Of a stretch of DNA of 64,000 bases, positions 46,851 through 58,897 are shown one piece after another; positions within the stretch are counted from its first letter, which is position 1; each line of letters starts with the position of its first letter. A model generated the notes under the pieces. That model did not search any database. It had not been told where the DNA came from and saw only the letters and a list, made by a program, of their open reading frames with translations. This DNA is from Alnus glutinosa (taxonomy: Eukaryota > Streptophyta > Magnoliopsida > Fagales > Betulaceae), in assembly GCF_958979055.1 (NCBI RefSeq), contig NC_084898.1:20355124-20419123 (forward strand), written 5' to 3'. Both the position numbers and the translations under genes were made by a program.

Positions 46851-48920
46851 AGGTGAAGGCTCAGGTTCTAGAATGTCACTATGAACATTAGATCTCCATG
46901 AGAGTGGAACAACCCCATCCTTCCCATGAAAGAGGCTAAACGCCATGTCAAAATTGGGCCTGAAGAAAATAAAACACAGTCAATCTCAATATCAAAGCAT
47001 ATTGATAAATCATCATCTATTAATAAAGATTAAGAAGTAACTAAACAAATGGTAAAGCAAAATATATAAAGGAGAAAAGAAATAGAACTTCCAGGAATGA
47101 GGAAATTCGCTGAAGAGAAGGAAAAGCTAGTGGGTTTGTTGATTTTCCTCAAAAATGGACATCTCTGAATGTCCTTTGCATCAAAGGGGCATTCAGATGC
47201 CTCCTCTTTCATCCCCTTAAACAAAAAAGCCATCTACTCCTCTTACAAAGCAATTTACCTGCAAAGAAGATGAAATATGACAAAAAGGATAGTAATGTAG
47301 TTAGCAACAATGTACTTCTGGGTGCTACCTAAATAGTTACAGTGAAAAATTACTTTTGAAACAACAAAAACTTTGCAGGTCAAGCACAAAATTGACACAA
47401 CTAAGTTTTATGCTATATAAATTACAGAAGAAGACGTTACCGGTTACACTCACATGAAAAAATAATGAAGTTAAAAATATCATTAAAGACTAATTGCTAT
47501 CCTCAATATGAAAGCAGTAGTGTTTGATTCTTCTTCTCAAATTAGATTTGATATGATCTTTTGTTGACCAGTTCACAAAAATTCTAATTCTATTCAATTC
47601 ATGGGTTTGAATTGAATTTGAATTCACCCTTTTTTTTCTTGCTCCAAGCACATGAATTGGGCTAAACAAATTCCATTTTAATACATTTTGTCCAATTCAT
47701 GGGTTTCCGAATGGTATGTCAATGACACAAATCAGTGCAACTTCTTGTAATAGAGATTCATAAACCAGCAAACTAGGAAGCAACAAACACCTGAGTTCTG
47801 CTAGCCAGAAAAATAAAAAAAAAATTAAAAAAATTTAAATTAAATTTAAAATTAAAAACCTAATTATTTGCATCATGCTGGACACAGCTCAAAACTCATA
47901 ATAACAAGAATAACTATTTCATAAAGTATGCATAAGGCAACAATGTCACCATTATGGTTATCCCAATCTCAAAAACCTTTTGAAGCCCTGTATCCAATGA
48001 CTTACTAATCAAACAGCTCAATGCCTCCATCAGTAAATTACTATGGTTTGGCCAACTGCCAACTTATGTTTCAACACAGAGAACAGGGGGCAGTATACAT
48101 ACATAGAAAAACAGCCATATATTTGTCAAACGCAATGAGATACTAACGACATGTAGATGTACAACTTCAAATAACATGCATATTTTCTGGTGTCAATGAG
48201 CTTTAATCCAAATAACATCTCTTTTTCATGTAAAAATAAGGTGAACGTTGAGGTCATGGGTTCTAGACTCAATAGGGGGTGTGTGTGGATGTGATGTAGG
48301 AGATACCCATGAAAATAGATCTGTTTGTGCTAGAGATATTTCAAGATCAAAGAGAGTAATTCAGATCAAAATCACTGCCAAGAGGCTGGTCTTCTAGGCT
48401 ATACAGCAATGGGAAAAGAAAGAAAATAAGTTTCTCTACTGAAAATTATCAAAGCTGAGTAATAATTAGCTACAACAATTAAAGCACACTCTTCTAGCCT
48501 CGAAAATCTAATAAAAACTACATCCTAATCCTTGAAAATAATAAAAAGTCTCAGCCATCCAAAATAACCTAGATGGCTAAATGCAAACCTAGATAAACTC
48601 AAACACACACACATATGAATAATGCCATATGCAAGACTCTTATTTCTCTCTTATCCTCCCAAATATAACATGACTTTTAAAGTCATCATTGGATCAATCC
48701 TAATTTGAATTACTCTTGTATATTTTTTGTAGTTGGGCCGCATCTGCCAGTGCTTTTTTATAAAATTGATGTACTTATCAATTTTAATTAATTTTGGATG
48801 AATTAATCATCAAGTATTCACGATTAACAACATAAGCTTGGAAAACTGTCTAGCACGAAAGAGTTAAGTATTCACAATATCAATACAACCTAAAACTTTT
48901 GAAGCAAACAGGCCACCACG

Positions 48921-48952
<32 letters not shown>

Positions 48953-49430
48953 TCCTCTTCTTTATCTTCTCCCCTGCTTTTTCTTTCTTCTGTATTCCTG
49001 TCCCCAACGCCTCTCTCTCTCTCACACAGTGTCGTCGGCCGTCCTTCTTCCGGCACGTTCTCTCTCCTGCAGTTTCTCTCTCTCCGGCGTTCTCTGTTCG
49101 TATTCTCTCTCTCTCTCTCTCTCCATCTGTACATTTTTATGGGATTTGTTATATGAGATAGGATAAGAGGTAATATAGTTTAAAAGTTCCATTGTTTTTT
49201 ATTCCGCTTGTTCTTGGGTTATTTTGGCTCCCCCTTTCTGAGAGATTTTGTTTTGGTTGTATAATATTTGGTTTTGGTGTATATTGTTGCAGATCTGCTC
49301 TGTTTGCCGTTGTTCTCAGTAGTCTTTGTTTATTGCATGTGCCGGTGTAGATCTGCTTTGTTGCTGTTGTTCTGAATGTTGTGGGTTCAGTCGTTCAGAG
49401 AGATGAAAAAAGTTTGGAAACTTGCAGAGA

Positions 49431-49789
49431 ATGGAGAGTGAAACCAAGGTATTTCTGATTCAGCTTTCAATTCAATTTTTTTCTTTTCTTAATGGGTATT
49501 TCTGATTTTTGTTCATTTTGTTTTAGTTAATTGGATTGACTGTTTGTTTGGAAGTGATTTGGGGTTGCGTTTCGATTAGTTTTATGTGGAAGAAATGAAT
49601 GGGTGTGTGAAACATAGAATTTTAGTTTGAATTGTTTGCAATTTGTTGTCTGTGCAGAGTAAGGCTGAGCAAGAATGTGGTTCATCGGAGGGTTTGAGGA
49701 ATGGGAGTCATTGGAATGTAGTGTCTGCTCACATGTTGCAGTGGTTAGGAAATAAAAATCAAATTCTGGATTTTTGTGTATGTGGTTAG
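49431..49789 (+). other. Possible small gene or captured exon fragment
   Basis: A TC-rich leader-like stretch (48990-49130) precedes ATGGAGAGTGAAACCAAG with a GT donor. An acceptor TGTGCAG at 49651-49657 leads into SKAEQECGSSEGLRNGSHW and on to a stop at 49789. The two pieces join in phase to 50 codons. Unlike the rest of the window this looks like a 5' UTR followed by a first intron, but I recognise no family and no downstream exons. It could equally be a captured fragment, since CACTA-like repeats follow at 49980. Confidence 0.25.
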
Positions 49790-49974
49790 GTGCGGCTCAC
49801 ATGATCGGAGGAGATGCAAGATCAGAGCATTCTGTTGCAGTGAGATTTTTGATTGCAGACAATAAAGACAAGATTTTTTATTTGAACTGGGAAAGATCTT
49901 AAAAAAAACAAAAAAAAAAAAGAACAGAAGCGAAAATAGTTTATGTTCTTTCTTCTTTTTTTTTTTTTAGGAGA

Positions 49975-50110
49975 AATTTAACAATTAGTGATGTCCCAAA
50001 CATTTGACACGTAACTAAAACAATAATAATTTTTCTAAACGGGAATTTAGTGGCTCGCTAAATTTAGTGACATACCAAAATTAGCACGTAGTTAAAATTT
50101 TTTTTTTTTT
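49975..50110. mobile_element. CACTA-like subterminal repeat remnant
   Basis: Contains ATTAGTGATGTCCC, TTTGACACGTAACTAAAA and AAATTTAGTGACATACC, matching the subterminal words of the element at 17368. No intact ends. Confidence 0.5.
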
Positions 50111-50271
50111 TAACTCTTTTCTTGGATTAGACGTAGCATGATGTCTTGTTCTCCTTTCTTTCTTTTTCATTCTGTTCACTGTGATGGCCGTAACTGATGG
50201 CTTGTTCTTTTCTTTTATTTTGTATGTTTTTAATTGAATGTGTATTTTTTTTAATATAAAAAAGGGGGGAG

Positions 50272-50304
<33 letters not shown>

Positions 50305-50388
50305 AGTTTTTCAAATATCTCATGTCTTTATAATTGGTATCTCAGTCTTTGTGCATCGATAAGATATCTTAATTTTTCTGCTGCATCT

Positions 50389-50839
50389 TGTAACAGTCAA
50401 ATTGACTATTTAGGTGTTTAATGAGAATTAAAGAAGAAAATAGAAACAGAGATGAATGAGAGATCAAAGAAAATGTAAATTTGTATTGAAATAGCAGAAT
50501 GGGAGATCTTGGCACTTCGAGGGGCCAAGGAACATTCAAACGATCCAAAGGATTACAATCAATTTCGATGCCTCCCTTCTCATCTTAGCTTCCCTTTTAT
50601 AGTCTAACCCAATACCCCCTAACCGAAGCTAACACTATCCAAACAGAGTTAACGGAAATGAACTAACAGAATCAATAGGAGTCTTAACGGTAATACTAAA
50701 ATTACTGAAATGGATGGCCAACTATAAGCGCACATGCTGCATGACGTATGGCCTTGTGTAGCTGCCAAGTCACTTCCTCACGTCCCTTGCCCTTCCAAGT
50801 GTCAACAGTAACGAGCTCCAGTCGGCAGACTGTTATACA
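50389..50839 (-). mobile_element. Solo LTR, probable Copia type
   Basis: The tips TGTAACAGTC and GACTGTTATACA are inverted. CATCT lies directly before (50384-50388), and CATCT (50838-50842) overlaps the right end, so the duplication is CATCT if the LTR ends in TA. On the minus strand a TATA-like ACTATAAAAGGG lies near 50600. No internal region is seen. Confidence 0.7.
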
Positions 50840-50842
50840 TCT

Positions 50843-50904
50843 AAAGCTTGATAATTTATTCATCTCATGCAAATTGCTCTTTGTACACTATCGAAAGCTC
50901 CCTT

Positions 50905-50947
<43 letters not shown>

Positions 50948-52187
50948 CACAAAGATAGTTAAATTGACCAACTCGCTTGTTGAACCTAAAACCTATAAAT
51001 TCTGACATTCTTTATAGGTTACAGCACCAAAAATAAATAACAATAAATTCTTATAAAATATGGATAAAAAGTCCATTGTTGAATGTGCTATTAAAAAGTT
51101 ATTGCACTTGTCTCTATAGAAAGAGTCTGTAACCAAATCATTGCGGAAATAGATGGTTACTAACAAATTAAGTTAAATAATCAAATGTGATGTTTCTCAG
51201 AGGGAGTGTATCAGATGAGGGTGGCTAGGCCCTAATAAGATAAGGTTTGACTTTTGACTCATCAAACAATAATTTTTCTCTTATTAGAAAATTAGTTATT
51301 TTAAACCTTATCAGTGAACTTGTTGCCTTAATTGGGCAAACTTTCACACACGACATGCATATCATGAGTTGAGCAAATTTTCTAAAATTCTTATTCTGCA
51401 GAGAAATTTTTGCTCATAAATTACTAAACTCTCAATTATATTTTTTGAATATTTTTTATTTGTTATTTGACTGTTTTATTAATTTTAAATACATGAGTGA
51501 TTTGGAGTTAACATTAGGAAAAAAAAAAAAAACCCTGCTATTTTCCCCAATTTTTCAAGTTTTTGTGTGAAGCATTCGGACAGCTATAGCTTTCATTCGG
51601 ACACGCTAATCAGTGTATTTTTTTTTTTAGCGAAGCATGTCTGGACGTGCAAGTATGGTGTTCGGACGCATGACCCAGGGTCTTAAAACCCTAGTTTCTT
51701 CTTCCCCACCGCCGTCACCTATTTCTTTGCCTTGAGTTTTTCCTTCTCCCTCCCGTTTTCTCTTGTTTTTCCTCTTGAGACGCTGGTGTTTTTATATTTT
51801 GGTTCTCTTGTATTATCTCATCTCACAATTTATCCAGGTATGTCATTCTTCTCCCATTCATTATGTGGTCTGTTTTAGATTATGTTTTTGAAAATGTAGG
51901 GATTATGGATAATGTGTTATTTTGAGAATATATGCTTGATGATTCATTATGCTGGGGTTGGAATATGTTTAAGCTCGTGGCATTGTTAATTAGTGTTGGC
52001 ATTTAAGTCGTGCATGTGATCTTACTTTTTGGCCCATATTAGTTTTTGCATGTATTATTTATTTATTTTTTTATAAATTTTTGGCCATACATGTCACGTA
52101 ACTATTAAAGTGCATCTATATTTTTTGGTCTGGCATTTTTTTTCGGAATCTAACTTGTGTTTTGGATAATCGGTGCTTTTTGGGATA

Positions 52188-52218
<31 letters not shown>

Positions 52219-52232
52219 TGTCTTTCAAAAAA
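50843..52232. other. Intergenic region with a UTR-like segment
   Basis: Poly-T at 50909-50947. 51690-51840 has AAAACCCTAG (a telo-box type motif found in many plant promoters and leaders) followed by CT-rich DNA and ATTTATCCAGGTATGTC, a possible donor. A TA run at 52185-52210 precedes the frame at 52233. No gene is proven. Confidence 0.35.
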
Positions 52233-52604
52233 ATGTCTACCATTGACACCGACTCCCAGGGCCGACTCTGCAGAGGACTAGAGCGGAAATTACTGCAGCG
52301 CAGGAGCACATCAATAAAAGAATTAAACATTGTGATCGAGCGGGCTGTTCTGAGGCCTGATGTCGATCATGGTGGCCCCATTCGACTTCATCTACAGGAC
52401 TTTTTAAGAGAACGGGTGGCTGAGTCTGTTCAGTTCCAGCAACATTTATCCTCGTGCGTGAGTTTTACAAAAATCTGTAGATAAGTTCACATTCTGTAGC
52501 AGTCTCTGGTTTTAGAGACCAAGGTTCGCGGGACACACATCGGGATTGACCCTGAGCTCATCAGCTCGGTCACTGGCATACCACTATCTCATGCTTTTGT
52601 GTAA
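52233..52604 (+). pseudogene. Retrotransposon gag-like relic
   Basis: One frame runs from an ATG in a good context (AAAATGTC) through LERKLLQRRS and LRERVAESVQFQQHL. It is interrupted by two stops and continues in the same frame with ETKVRGTHIGIDPELISSVT to a final stop. The VRG(x)n-PELI-VTG(I/V)P pattern resembles gag-like or plant-transposon proteins I have met in gypsy-type elements; this is from memory and weak. TGTAACGCCCCG right after (52600) looks like an LTR start. Confidence 0.4.
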
Positions 52605-53456
52605 CGCCCCGTCTTTTACAAAAATGAAATGAATACGTAAGTGAAAATTTTAATTTTTATGTGATATTACGATTTCATCAGAATTATAAATTGGCAGCAG
52701 AATGTATTTTTATTTAACAATGACACATCAGAATTTCTAAATAAAATACTTCAAAATAAATTAAAGAGTACGTAATTAAACAATTAGACAAAGATATTAC
52801 TGGTGCCACATATTTGGCACAGATAATTTACAACCCAAAATATCATAATGTGATTATTACAAACCAATTAACTGAAATATAAATATTGTTCTTTGGATAA
52901 TAACCTAAGGAACTACAACATAGTAGTTCACAAAATGGAAGCAGCCTAGCCTCAAAAGACTGCGACTAGGATCCATCTAAGCATCTGGATAGTCCTGATA
53001 CTCTTCATTCTCAAATCATGTATTAATAAATAATACAGAGGGAAACAATAATACAAAAATACCTAAGTAAGTCTACTGTTTCCAATAATATAATGAATGT
53101 TGATTTATTTATGAAATGCAACACAATGAAATAACATAAAATAAAGAATATATATCTCTTTATTGCTTTACATATTTGGTTACATGCTTGGTTGCCCTTA
53201 ATTTTAGGAGTCTATATTATTTTCAAATTACTTTTGAATAATGCTTTACGTGCTTCTTGGTTTGGAGAAAACAGAGACTTGATATATATGTATATGAACT
53301 ACTTTTGAATAATGCTTTAACTATATATATAAATATGAACTACTTTTGAATAATGCTTTACGTGCTTTCCGGTTTGGACAAAACGGAGACTTAATTGCCA
53401 TTTGTCAAATTGGGTCTTGAGGCATAATTTCATGTTTATATATATATTCCCATTCC
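52605..53456. other. AT-rich intergenic region
   Basis: No gene seen. From about 53225 the shared RLP upstream sequence resumes with short repeats of TTTTGAATAATGCTTTACGT (three partial copies at about 53227, 53305 and 53343). Confidence 0.5.
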
Positions 53457-53591
53457 TTTTGACACAACGCGTTTTAAAGTCGTGATAGCCATAAACACAT
53501 CAGAACTCCGTAGTTAAGCGTGCTTTTGTGAGAATAGTATCAAGATTGGTGACCTCCTAAAAAGTCTTGTTGGAGTGAGTCGTTGCACAAA
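53457..53591 (+). mobile_element. Decayed Cassandra-type LTR fragment
   Basis: GACACAACGCGTTTTAAAGT, ATCAGAACTCCGTAGTTAAG and GGTGACCTCCTAAAAAGTC align with the intact LTRs at 39219. It ends GAGTCGTTGCACA. Confidence 0.75.
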
Positions 53592-53824
53592 TAAAATTTG
53601 AGAGGATCTTAATCTGTGGGTCTCCTCCATTTCCTTCGTCACACATCAATACTTCTCCCGAATTCACGGCATAAATCATGGAAGTCATGAAAAGGGATTA
53701 AACAACTATGCAATTGCATTATGTACTACTTTTGGACAAATTTTCTAATGGTGAGTGTTAGTACCTCCCCCACCTGGACAAATTTTCTAATGGTGAGTGT
53801 TAGTGCTTCCCCCACCTAGACATT

Positions 53825-53938
<114 letters not shown>

Positions 53939-54559
53939 GTACTTTTGGACAAATTTTCTAAATGAATTTTTGGTGAGTGTTAGTGCTTCCCCCACTTGGA
54001 CATTTACATATATATATATGAAATACTTTTGAATAATGTTTTACGTGCTTCTTGGTTTGGACAAAATGGAGACTTAATTGCCGGTTGTGGAATTGGGTCT
54101 TGAGGCATAATTTCAAGTTTAAAAAAAGCAGTTACAATTTCTGAAAAAGAAAGAAAAAGAAAAGGAAGAAAACTGCTGAAATTATGTGTAGTTGACGAAA
54201 GTTAATGCAAAGTAGAATCCAATGGAAGCTGATGGTATACACCTTTTTCATTTGAGCATTCACAGTTAAGTAAGTCTCTGGTTTTTTTTTTTTTTTTTTT
54301 TTAAACCGTGAAGCACGCCCAAGCTTAATTAATTTACTCAAAAGTAGTTCATATTTATATATACTAGCTCATAACCCGCATTAGGAGCAAAATTCTTCAT
54401 TATAATTTAATTTCAAAATTTAAACACATCTTAAAAATCAAAGAATTTAAAGTTTTGAGAATTTTTTAAATACCCGAAAGTAACAATTTTGATTCCTGCA
54501 ATATTAATTATTACTAATTATTACTATATATATATATGAACTAGAACTTTTGGGTAAAG

Positions 54560-54844
54560 TTTTTCCGTGCTTCTTGGTTTGGGGGTCTTGGTTGATAATT
54601 TCGAAAAAGGAAGAAAAAGAAAAGGAAACCAAAAGTAGTTGATACATGTTTGTAATTTCCAATACACACTAGTACTGCTCTCCAGAAAATGCGCGTGTGG
54701 ATTAATATTTCAAGACTTGCCAACAATATTGCATTATATATATAAAGGCAGCACTGCCATCATTACCGGCCGCATAGTTGCATCGATCAGAATAGAATCT
54801 GTTGAGAAATGGAGTCTTCTTGTTTTGCTAAAACTTTCATTTTT
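54560..54844 (+). pseudogene. Truncated RLP: promoter and first 12 codons only
   Basis: The promoter module leads to a real TATA box (TATATAAAGGCAG, 54739) and the leader CATAGTTGCATCGATCAGAA. The RLP start at 54809 is recognisable as MESSCFAKTFIF against METSCFAKNVIF in RLP1. After 36 coding bases the sequence switches at AAATGCGATAGCC into a Cassandra LTR fragment. The rest of exon 1 and all of exon 2 are absent, so no receptor can be made. It lies 1.4 kb before RLP3. Confidence 0.9.
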
Positions 54845-54960
54845 AAATGCGATAGCCATGAATCCATCAGAACTCCATAATTAAACGTGCTTTTGTGAGA
54901 ATAGTATCAAGATGGGTGACCTCCTGAAAAGTCTTGTTGGAGTGAGTCGTTACACAAATA
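54845..54960 (+). mobile_element. Cassandra LTR fragment fused to the RLP remnant
   Basis: AATGCGATAGCCATGAATCC, ATCAGAACTCCATAATTAAA and GATGGGTGACCTCCTGAAAA form the 5S-like core, followed by GAGTCGTTACACA. Downstream sequence (ATAAAATTTGAGAGGATCTT) is the same as after the copies at 19347, 23364 and 53457. Confidence 0.75.
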
Positions 54961-55454
54961 AAATTTGAGAGGATCTTAATTTGTGGGTCTCCTCCATTTC
55001 CTTCGTCACACATCAATACCCCTCCTGAATTCACGGCATAAATCACGGAAGTCATGAAAAGGGATTAAACGACTATGCAATTGCATTATGAACTACTTTT
55101 GGACAAATTTTCTAATTGAATTTTTGGTGAGTGTTAGTGCTTCCCCCACCTAGACTAAAGTTAATGCAGATGGTAGAATCCAACGGAAGTTGATGGTATC
55201 ACCTTTTTCATTTGAGCACTCACAATTAAGATGATACTTTTTTGAAAATGCGAAATTTTAAAAGTTAATTTGTGATTTTAAAGTTTAAACTACAATTTTG
55301 TCAAACGCTTAACTGCCTTTTTAAAAATCACTTTTTTCAAATCGCACATTTTAAATTACACTTTTTAAAACCACAAATCCAAACAAACCCTAATTATTAC
55401 TAGTACAATAGTGCTTCCCCCACCTAGACATTTAAAAATACTAGTTTTGGCTAA

Positions 55455-55672
55455 AGCTTTTAAGTGCTTCTTGGTTTGGGGTCTTGGGTGATAATTTGAA
55501 GTTTGAAAAGAAAAAAGAAAAAAGAAAAAAGAAAAAAGAAAAAAAAAACAGGAAACCAAAAGTAGTTGTAAATTTGAAGCTATTTCCAATACACATTGCT
55601 CTCCTCCAGAAAATGAGCGCTTTCTGCGCTTGGATTATTCAAGAATTGCCAACAATTTAATATCTTTTCCGT
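55455..55672 (+). repeat. RLP promoter-like module without a gene
   Basis: TTTTAAGTGCTTCTTGGTTT, an extended AAAAAAGAAAAAAGAAAAAA tract, CAATACACATTGCTCTCCTC and TGCCAACAATTTAATATCTT. It has an insertion of about 5 bases before TATCTTTTCC compared with the other modules. Confidence 0.65.
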
Positions 55673-56168
55673 AAAGAAAATCATACACTCAATTAAAGGA
55701 GCCATGCATTAACCAATCAAATATTGTTCCGTTCGATCAACTGATATTTGAAATTAAAACCTTCATACTAAATTACTAATCCTATTTCATGCTAAGTGTG
55801 ATGGGCCATAATTATTTCTCCTGGATTCACGGCATCAATCACGGGAGTCATGAAAGGAGTTTCCCCACTCCCGAGTCCCGACGACGACCATTGTTTTCAA
55901 GTCTTGAAATGATGCATGTGAGCTTTTACGTCAACGTACAGGAAGATGGATAATTGGAATTGAGAAGAAATTTGGCTTCAATTCATAGATATATAAATTT
56001 CGAAAAACAAAGAAAAATAAAAGGAAACCAAAAGTACTACGTACGTTGTTCATAAATGTAGTAATTAATTTGCAAGCAATTTCCAATACACATTACTGCT
56101 CCCCACAAAATGCGCGCGTGGACTAATATTTTCAAGACTTGCCAACAATATTGCATTTTATATATATA
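55673..56168 (+). promoter_or_regulatory. RLP3 promoter region
   Basis: Shared upstream sequence (AAATATTGTTCCGTTCGATC, GGATTCACGGCATCAATCAC) followed by GTACTACGTACGTTGTTCAT and one copy of the 73-bp unit doubled in RLP1, then CACAAAATGCGCGCGTGGAC. From about 56000 it is nearly identical to the RLP1 promoter. Confidence 0.65.
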
Positions 56169-56176
56169 TATATAAA
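56169..56176 (+). promoter_or_regulatory. TATA box of RLP3
   Basis: TATATAAA followed by GGCAGTTTCCATAGTTGCAT, 53 bases from its start to the ATG, exactly as in RLP1. Confidence 0.75.
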
Positions 56177-56221
56177 GGCAGTTTCCATAGTTGCATCGAT
56201 CAGAATAGAATCACTTTAGAA

Positions 56222-58897
56222 ATGGAGACTTCTTGTTTTGCTAAAAATGTCATTTTTGTTTGGGCTTTGGCTTTCATCGCTTCATCCCCTTTGGCTTGTG
56301 TTAAAGCAGCTGGATGCACCAAAGAACAAACGAGAGCTCTCTTGGAGATCAAGAACGCCACAAATGCTTCTTACCTTGCGGATTGGGACGGAAGGAATTG
56401 TTGTGAAGCGAGTGGAATCTATTGTCACGATATTATTGCTGGAGGAGTTTACATAATAGATTTGAAAGGGAATGAGTACGCTTCATCAAGAAGTACATGG
56501 TATCCAAATGTAACCTTGTTCACCTTATTTGATGAACTCGAAGATCTATCACTGAGTGACATGCAAATTGGAGGAGGGCTCCAAGGTACGTAAGAACTCT
56601 TTTTTCTTTTCTAATCCCATTATAATTTGTTCAGCTTCATTTAATTTTATTTGCTCAATTCATTTTTGCTAATTCCTGAAATTCTAAATGACTCTTAATT
56701 CATACCTTGAGATCTTTAAGAGAATCCTACCTTCAAAGAGTTTCACATAATTCATAATATATCAGTCATAATATTTTCTAACCTCAATATTAGGTTGTTC
56801 ATTATTTTGATGCCTTCTAAGCATATACATAATATCCTACATTGGAACTCATTCTTCACACTCGATCACTTTGATGCAGCTTTTTGCGAACTGACACGAT
56901 TAAAATATCTAAAGTCTTTGGATCTTACGGATAATAGACTGGAAGGCGTTATTCCCTCTTGTCTTGGGATGATTGGAAACCTTGAAGAACTTTTTCTATC
57001 AAATAATCGTCTTTATGGTAATCTACCTCCATCAATATTCTCCAAACAAATCAAGATTTTAGATTTTAGAGCTTCGAACAATCAATTAGATGGCTCATTT
57101 TCTACTTTTGCCAATGCTTCAAGTCTCCAAGTTCTTGATCTTTCGGGTAATCACTTTCATGGTAATATACCTCCATCAATATTCTCCAATCAAAGCAATA
57201 TTATGGAGTTTGATGTTTCGGCTAATCAATTAGATGGGGTTTTATCATTTTCTACTTTTGCCAATGCTTCAAGTCTCAGAATACTTGATCTTTCAAGCAA
57301 CTACAATTTGAAAATTGAAACCGAATCTCCCTCGTGGGTTCCAACCTTTCAACTAAGTTATCTGAACTTGGCGAATTGCAGCCTCAACAAGAAGAATGGT
57401 CACGTTCTCCCAAGCTTTATCACCACCCAAGTTGCCTTGGACTCGCTAGACTTGTCTCACAACTTAATAAAGGGAAGCATACCTTGTCAGTTGCTATTCA
57501 ACACGAGTATCGGAGCTTTGTCCTTGAGAAGTAACAAAATTGATGGTTCTCTTTTTCTTGGTTGCCATGCTAATCGAACTTCATTACTTGTATTCTTCGA
57601 TATGTCAAATAATAATGTCAAAGGTTCTCTTCCCGAAAATATTGGACATCTTCTTCCACACTTATACAGTGTTGACATGTCCTCAAATGCATTACAGGGC
57701 ATCATTCCTTGGTCTTTTGGTAATCTATATTTTGAAGCATTAGACCTTTCTAATAACAAGCTCTCAGGGACAATACCGCAAAGTTTGACTAGAAATGGCA
57801 ACCTACTGGTATATCTAAATCTATCAAACAATACATTGGAAGGAGAAATGCTCCCAAGGGACGCCAACATGAAAAGCTTGGAGTGCTTGCAACTCGGCGG
57901 CAATCAATTTCAAGGAATGATCTCACCTGCAATATCAAACAGCCCCTCTCTACTAATCCTAGATATTCGAAACAATAACTTGTCTGGTAATATTCCAAAG
58001 TGGTTGTATGATCATCTTCGCTTGGTGCAAGTTCTTTTAAGTGGAAATCGCTTTGAAGGTCACCTACTCCGAAGAATGTGTCAAATGGAAAGTTTGCAAG
58101 TTTTCGATATCTCTAATAATCATATTTCGGGAGGTATTCCCTCCTGCCTTGATAACATTACATTATGGAAGAAGAGTTCTCCAAGCTCTAATGGCTCAAA
58201 CTCTTTCATAGAAAAGGGTCCACTGTTTTCCCTGGCACATCCAATGGGACTAAAGCCTAAATTTGAAATTAAAACGGACTTGCGAGTAAAACATGAGGTA
58301 CATGCTTACAAAGGTATCCCACTCTCAATGATGACTATAATTGACATGTCATCAAACCAATTGACAGGTAACATTCCTTTTGAAATAGGAGAATTGTTGC
58401 AGCTTCGATCCTTGAACTTGTCGAATAATTTTCTAACAGGCTCCATTCCAAATTCTTTTCAAAACTTGAAAAACGTGGAGAGCTTGGATCTTTCCCACAA
58501 CAAGTTGAGTGGGAGAATCCCTTTTGAATTTGTTGAAATGACTTCTCTATCAGTATTTAGTGTTGCCTATAACAATCTTTCTGGAAGAGTCCCATTTGAG
58601 CGTCAGTTCTCAACTTTCGAGTCGCAATGCTATGATGGAAATCCAGATCTATGTGGAGACCCTCTGCCGAGAAACTGCTCAACTACAAACCAACTTGAAC
58701 ATGGACATGAGGAAGAAAAGGAAGAGAGTAGAATAATCGATAGCCCTTTATTCTTCTATGCATTTGTTGCTGTCTCTTATGCATTCGGATTTTGGGTTTT
58801 CTTTGGAATCCTAATCGTTAAAAAGAATTGGAGGCATATCTATTTTAGAGCTGTTGACAGAATTATTGAGTCATGTTTTGAAATGCTCTATCGATGA
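56222..58897 (+). CDS. LRR receptor-like protein RLP3 (two exons)
   Basis: Exons 56222-56585 and 56880-58897, phase-1 intron of 294 bp (CAAG|GTACGT donor, TGCAG|CT acceptor), predicted 793 residues. The N-terminal 50 residues are almost identical to RLP1 (METSCFAKNVIFVWALAFIA). N-cap with NCCEASGIYC, LRRs with only two 50-residue units (the first lacks two residues, QLDGSFSTF), island, closing LRRs, C-cap CYDGNPDLCGDPLP, acidic HEEEKEE, one membrane segment (about 744-768) and a short tail; no kinase. The tail reads IVKKNWRHIYF where RLP1 has IFNKNWRHIYF. This is probably the array size closest to the ancestor. The frame is fully open. Likely a cell-surface recognition receptor; the ligand is unknown. 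Confidence 0.93.

Larger units (their letters stand above)
45128..47212 (-). pseudogene. Conserved plant gene of unknown function, broken, D3 copy
   Basis: The most complete copy. Exon A (47212-47093) reads MKEEASECPFDAKDIQRCPF and on to NFLIP, but its donor is GGAAGT where D2 has GTAAGT. The second exon (46959-46355) keeps an open frame, PNFDMAFSLFHGKDGVVPL, up to the solo LTR (46850-46507) and after it. The third exon (from 45943) contains GNCPIGKTYRAVSRVLPLVA, then the hAT element (45770-45212), then RAVLPRIAVVKN and PQPLPAK. Even without the insertions the lost donor would hinder splicing. No function known to me. Confidence 0.72.
42152..48921. repeat. Downstream block D3, unit without its RLP gene
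   Basis: Starts inside a TA run and continues with ACTTCAAATTAATGTTTATC and CTTCAATAAAGATG, which is the RLP 3' UTR just after the stop codon, but no RLP sequence precedes it. It is otherwise collinear with D1 and D2. It ends at AGGCCACCACG directly against another TA run at 48921. It carries a private 1268-bp solo LTR. Confidence 0.9.
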
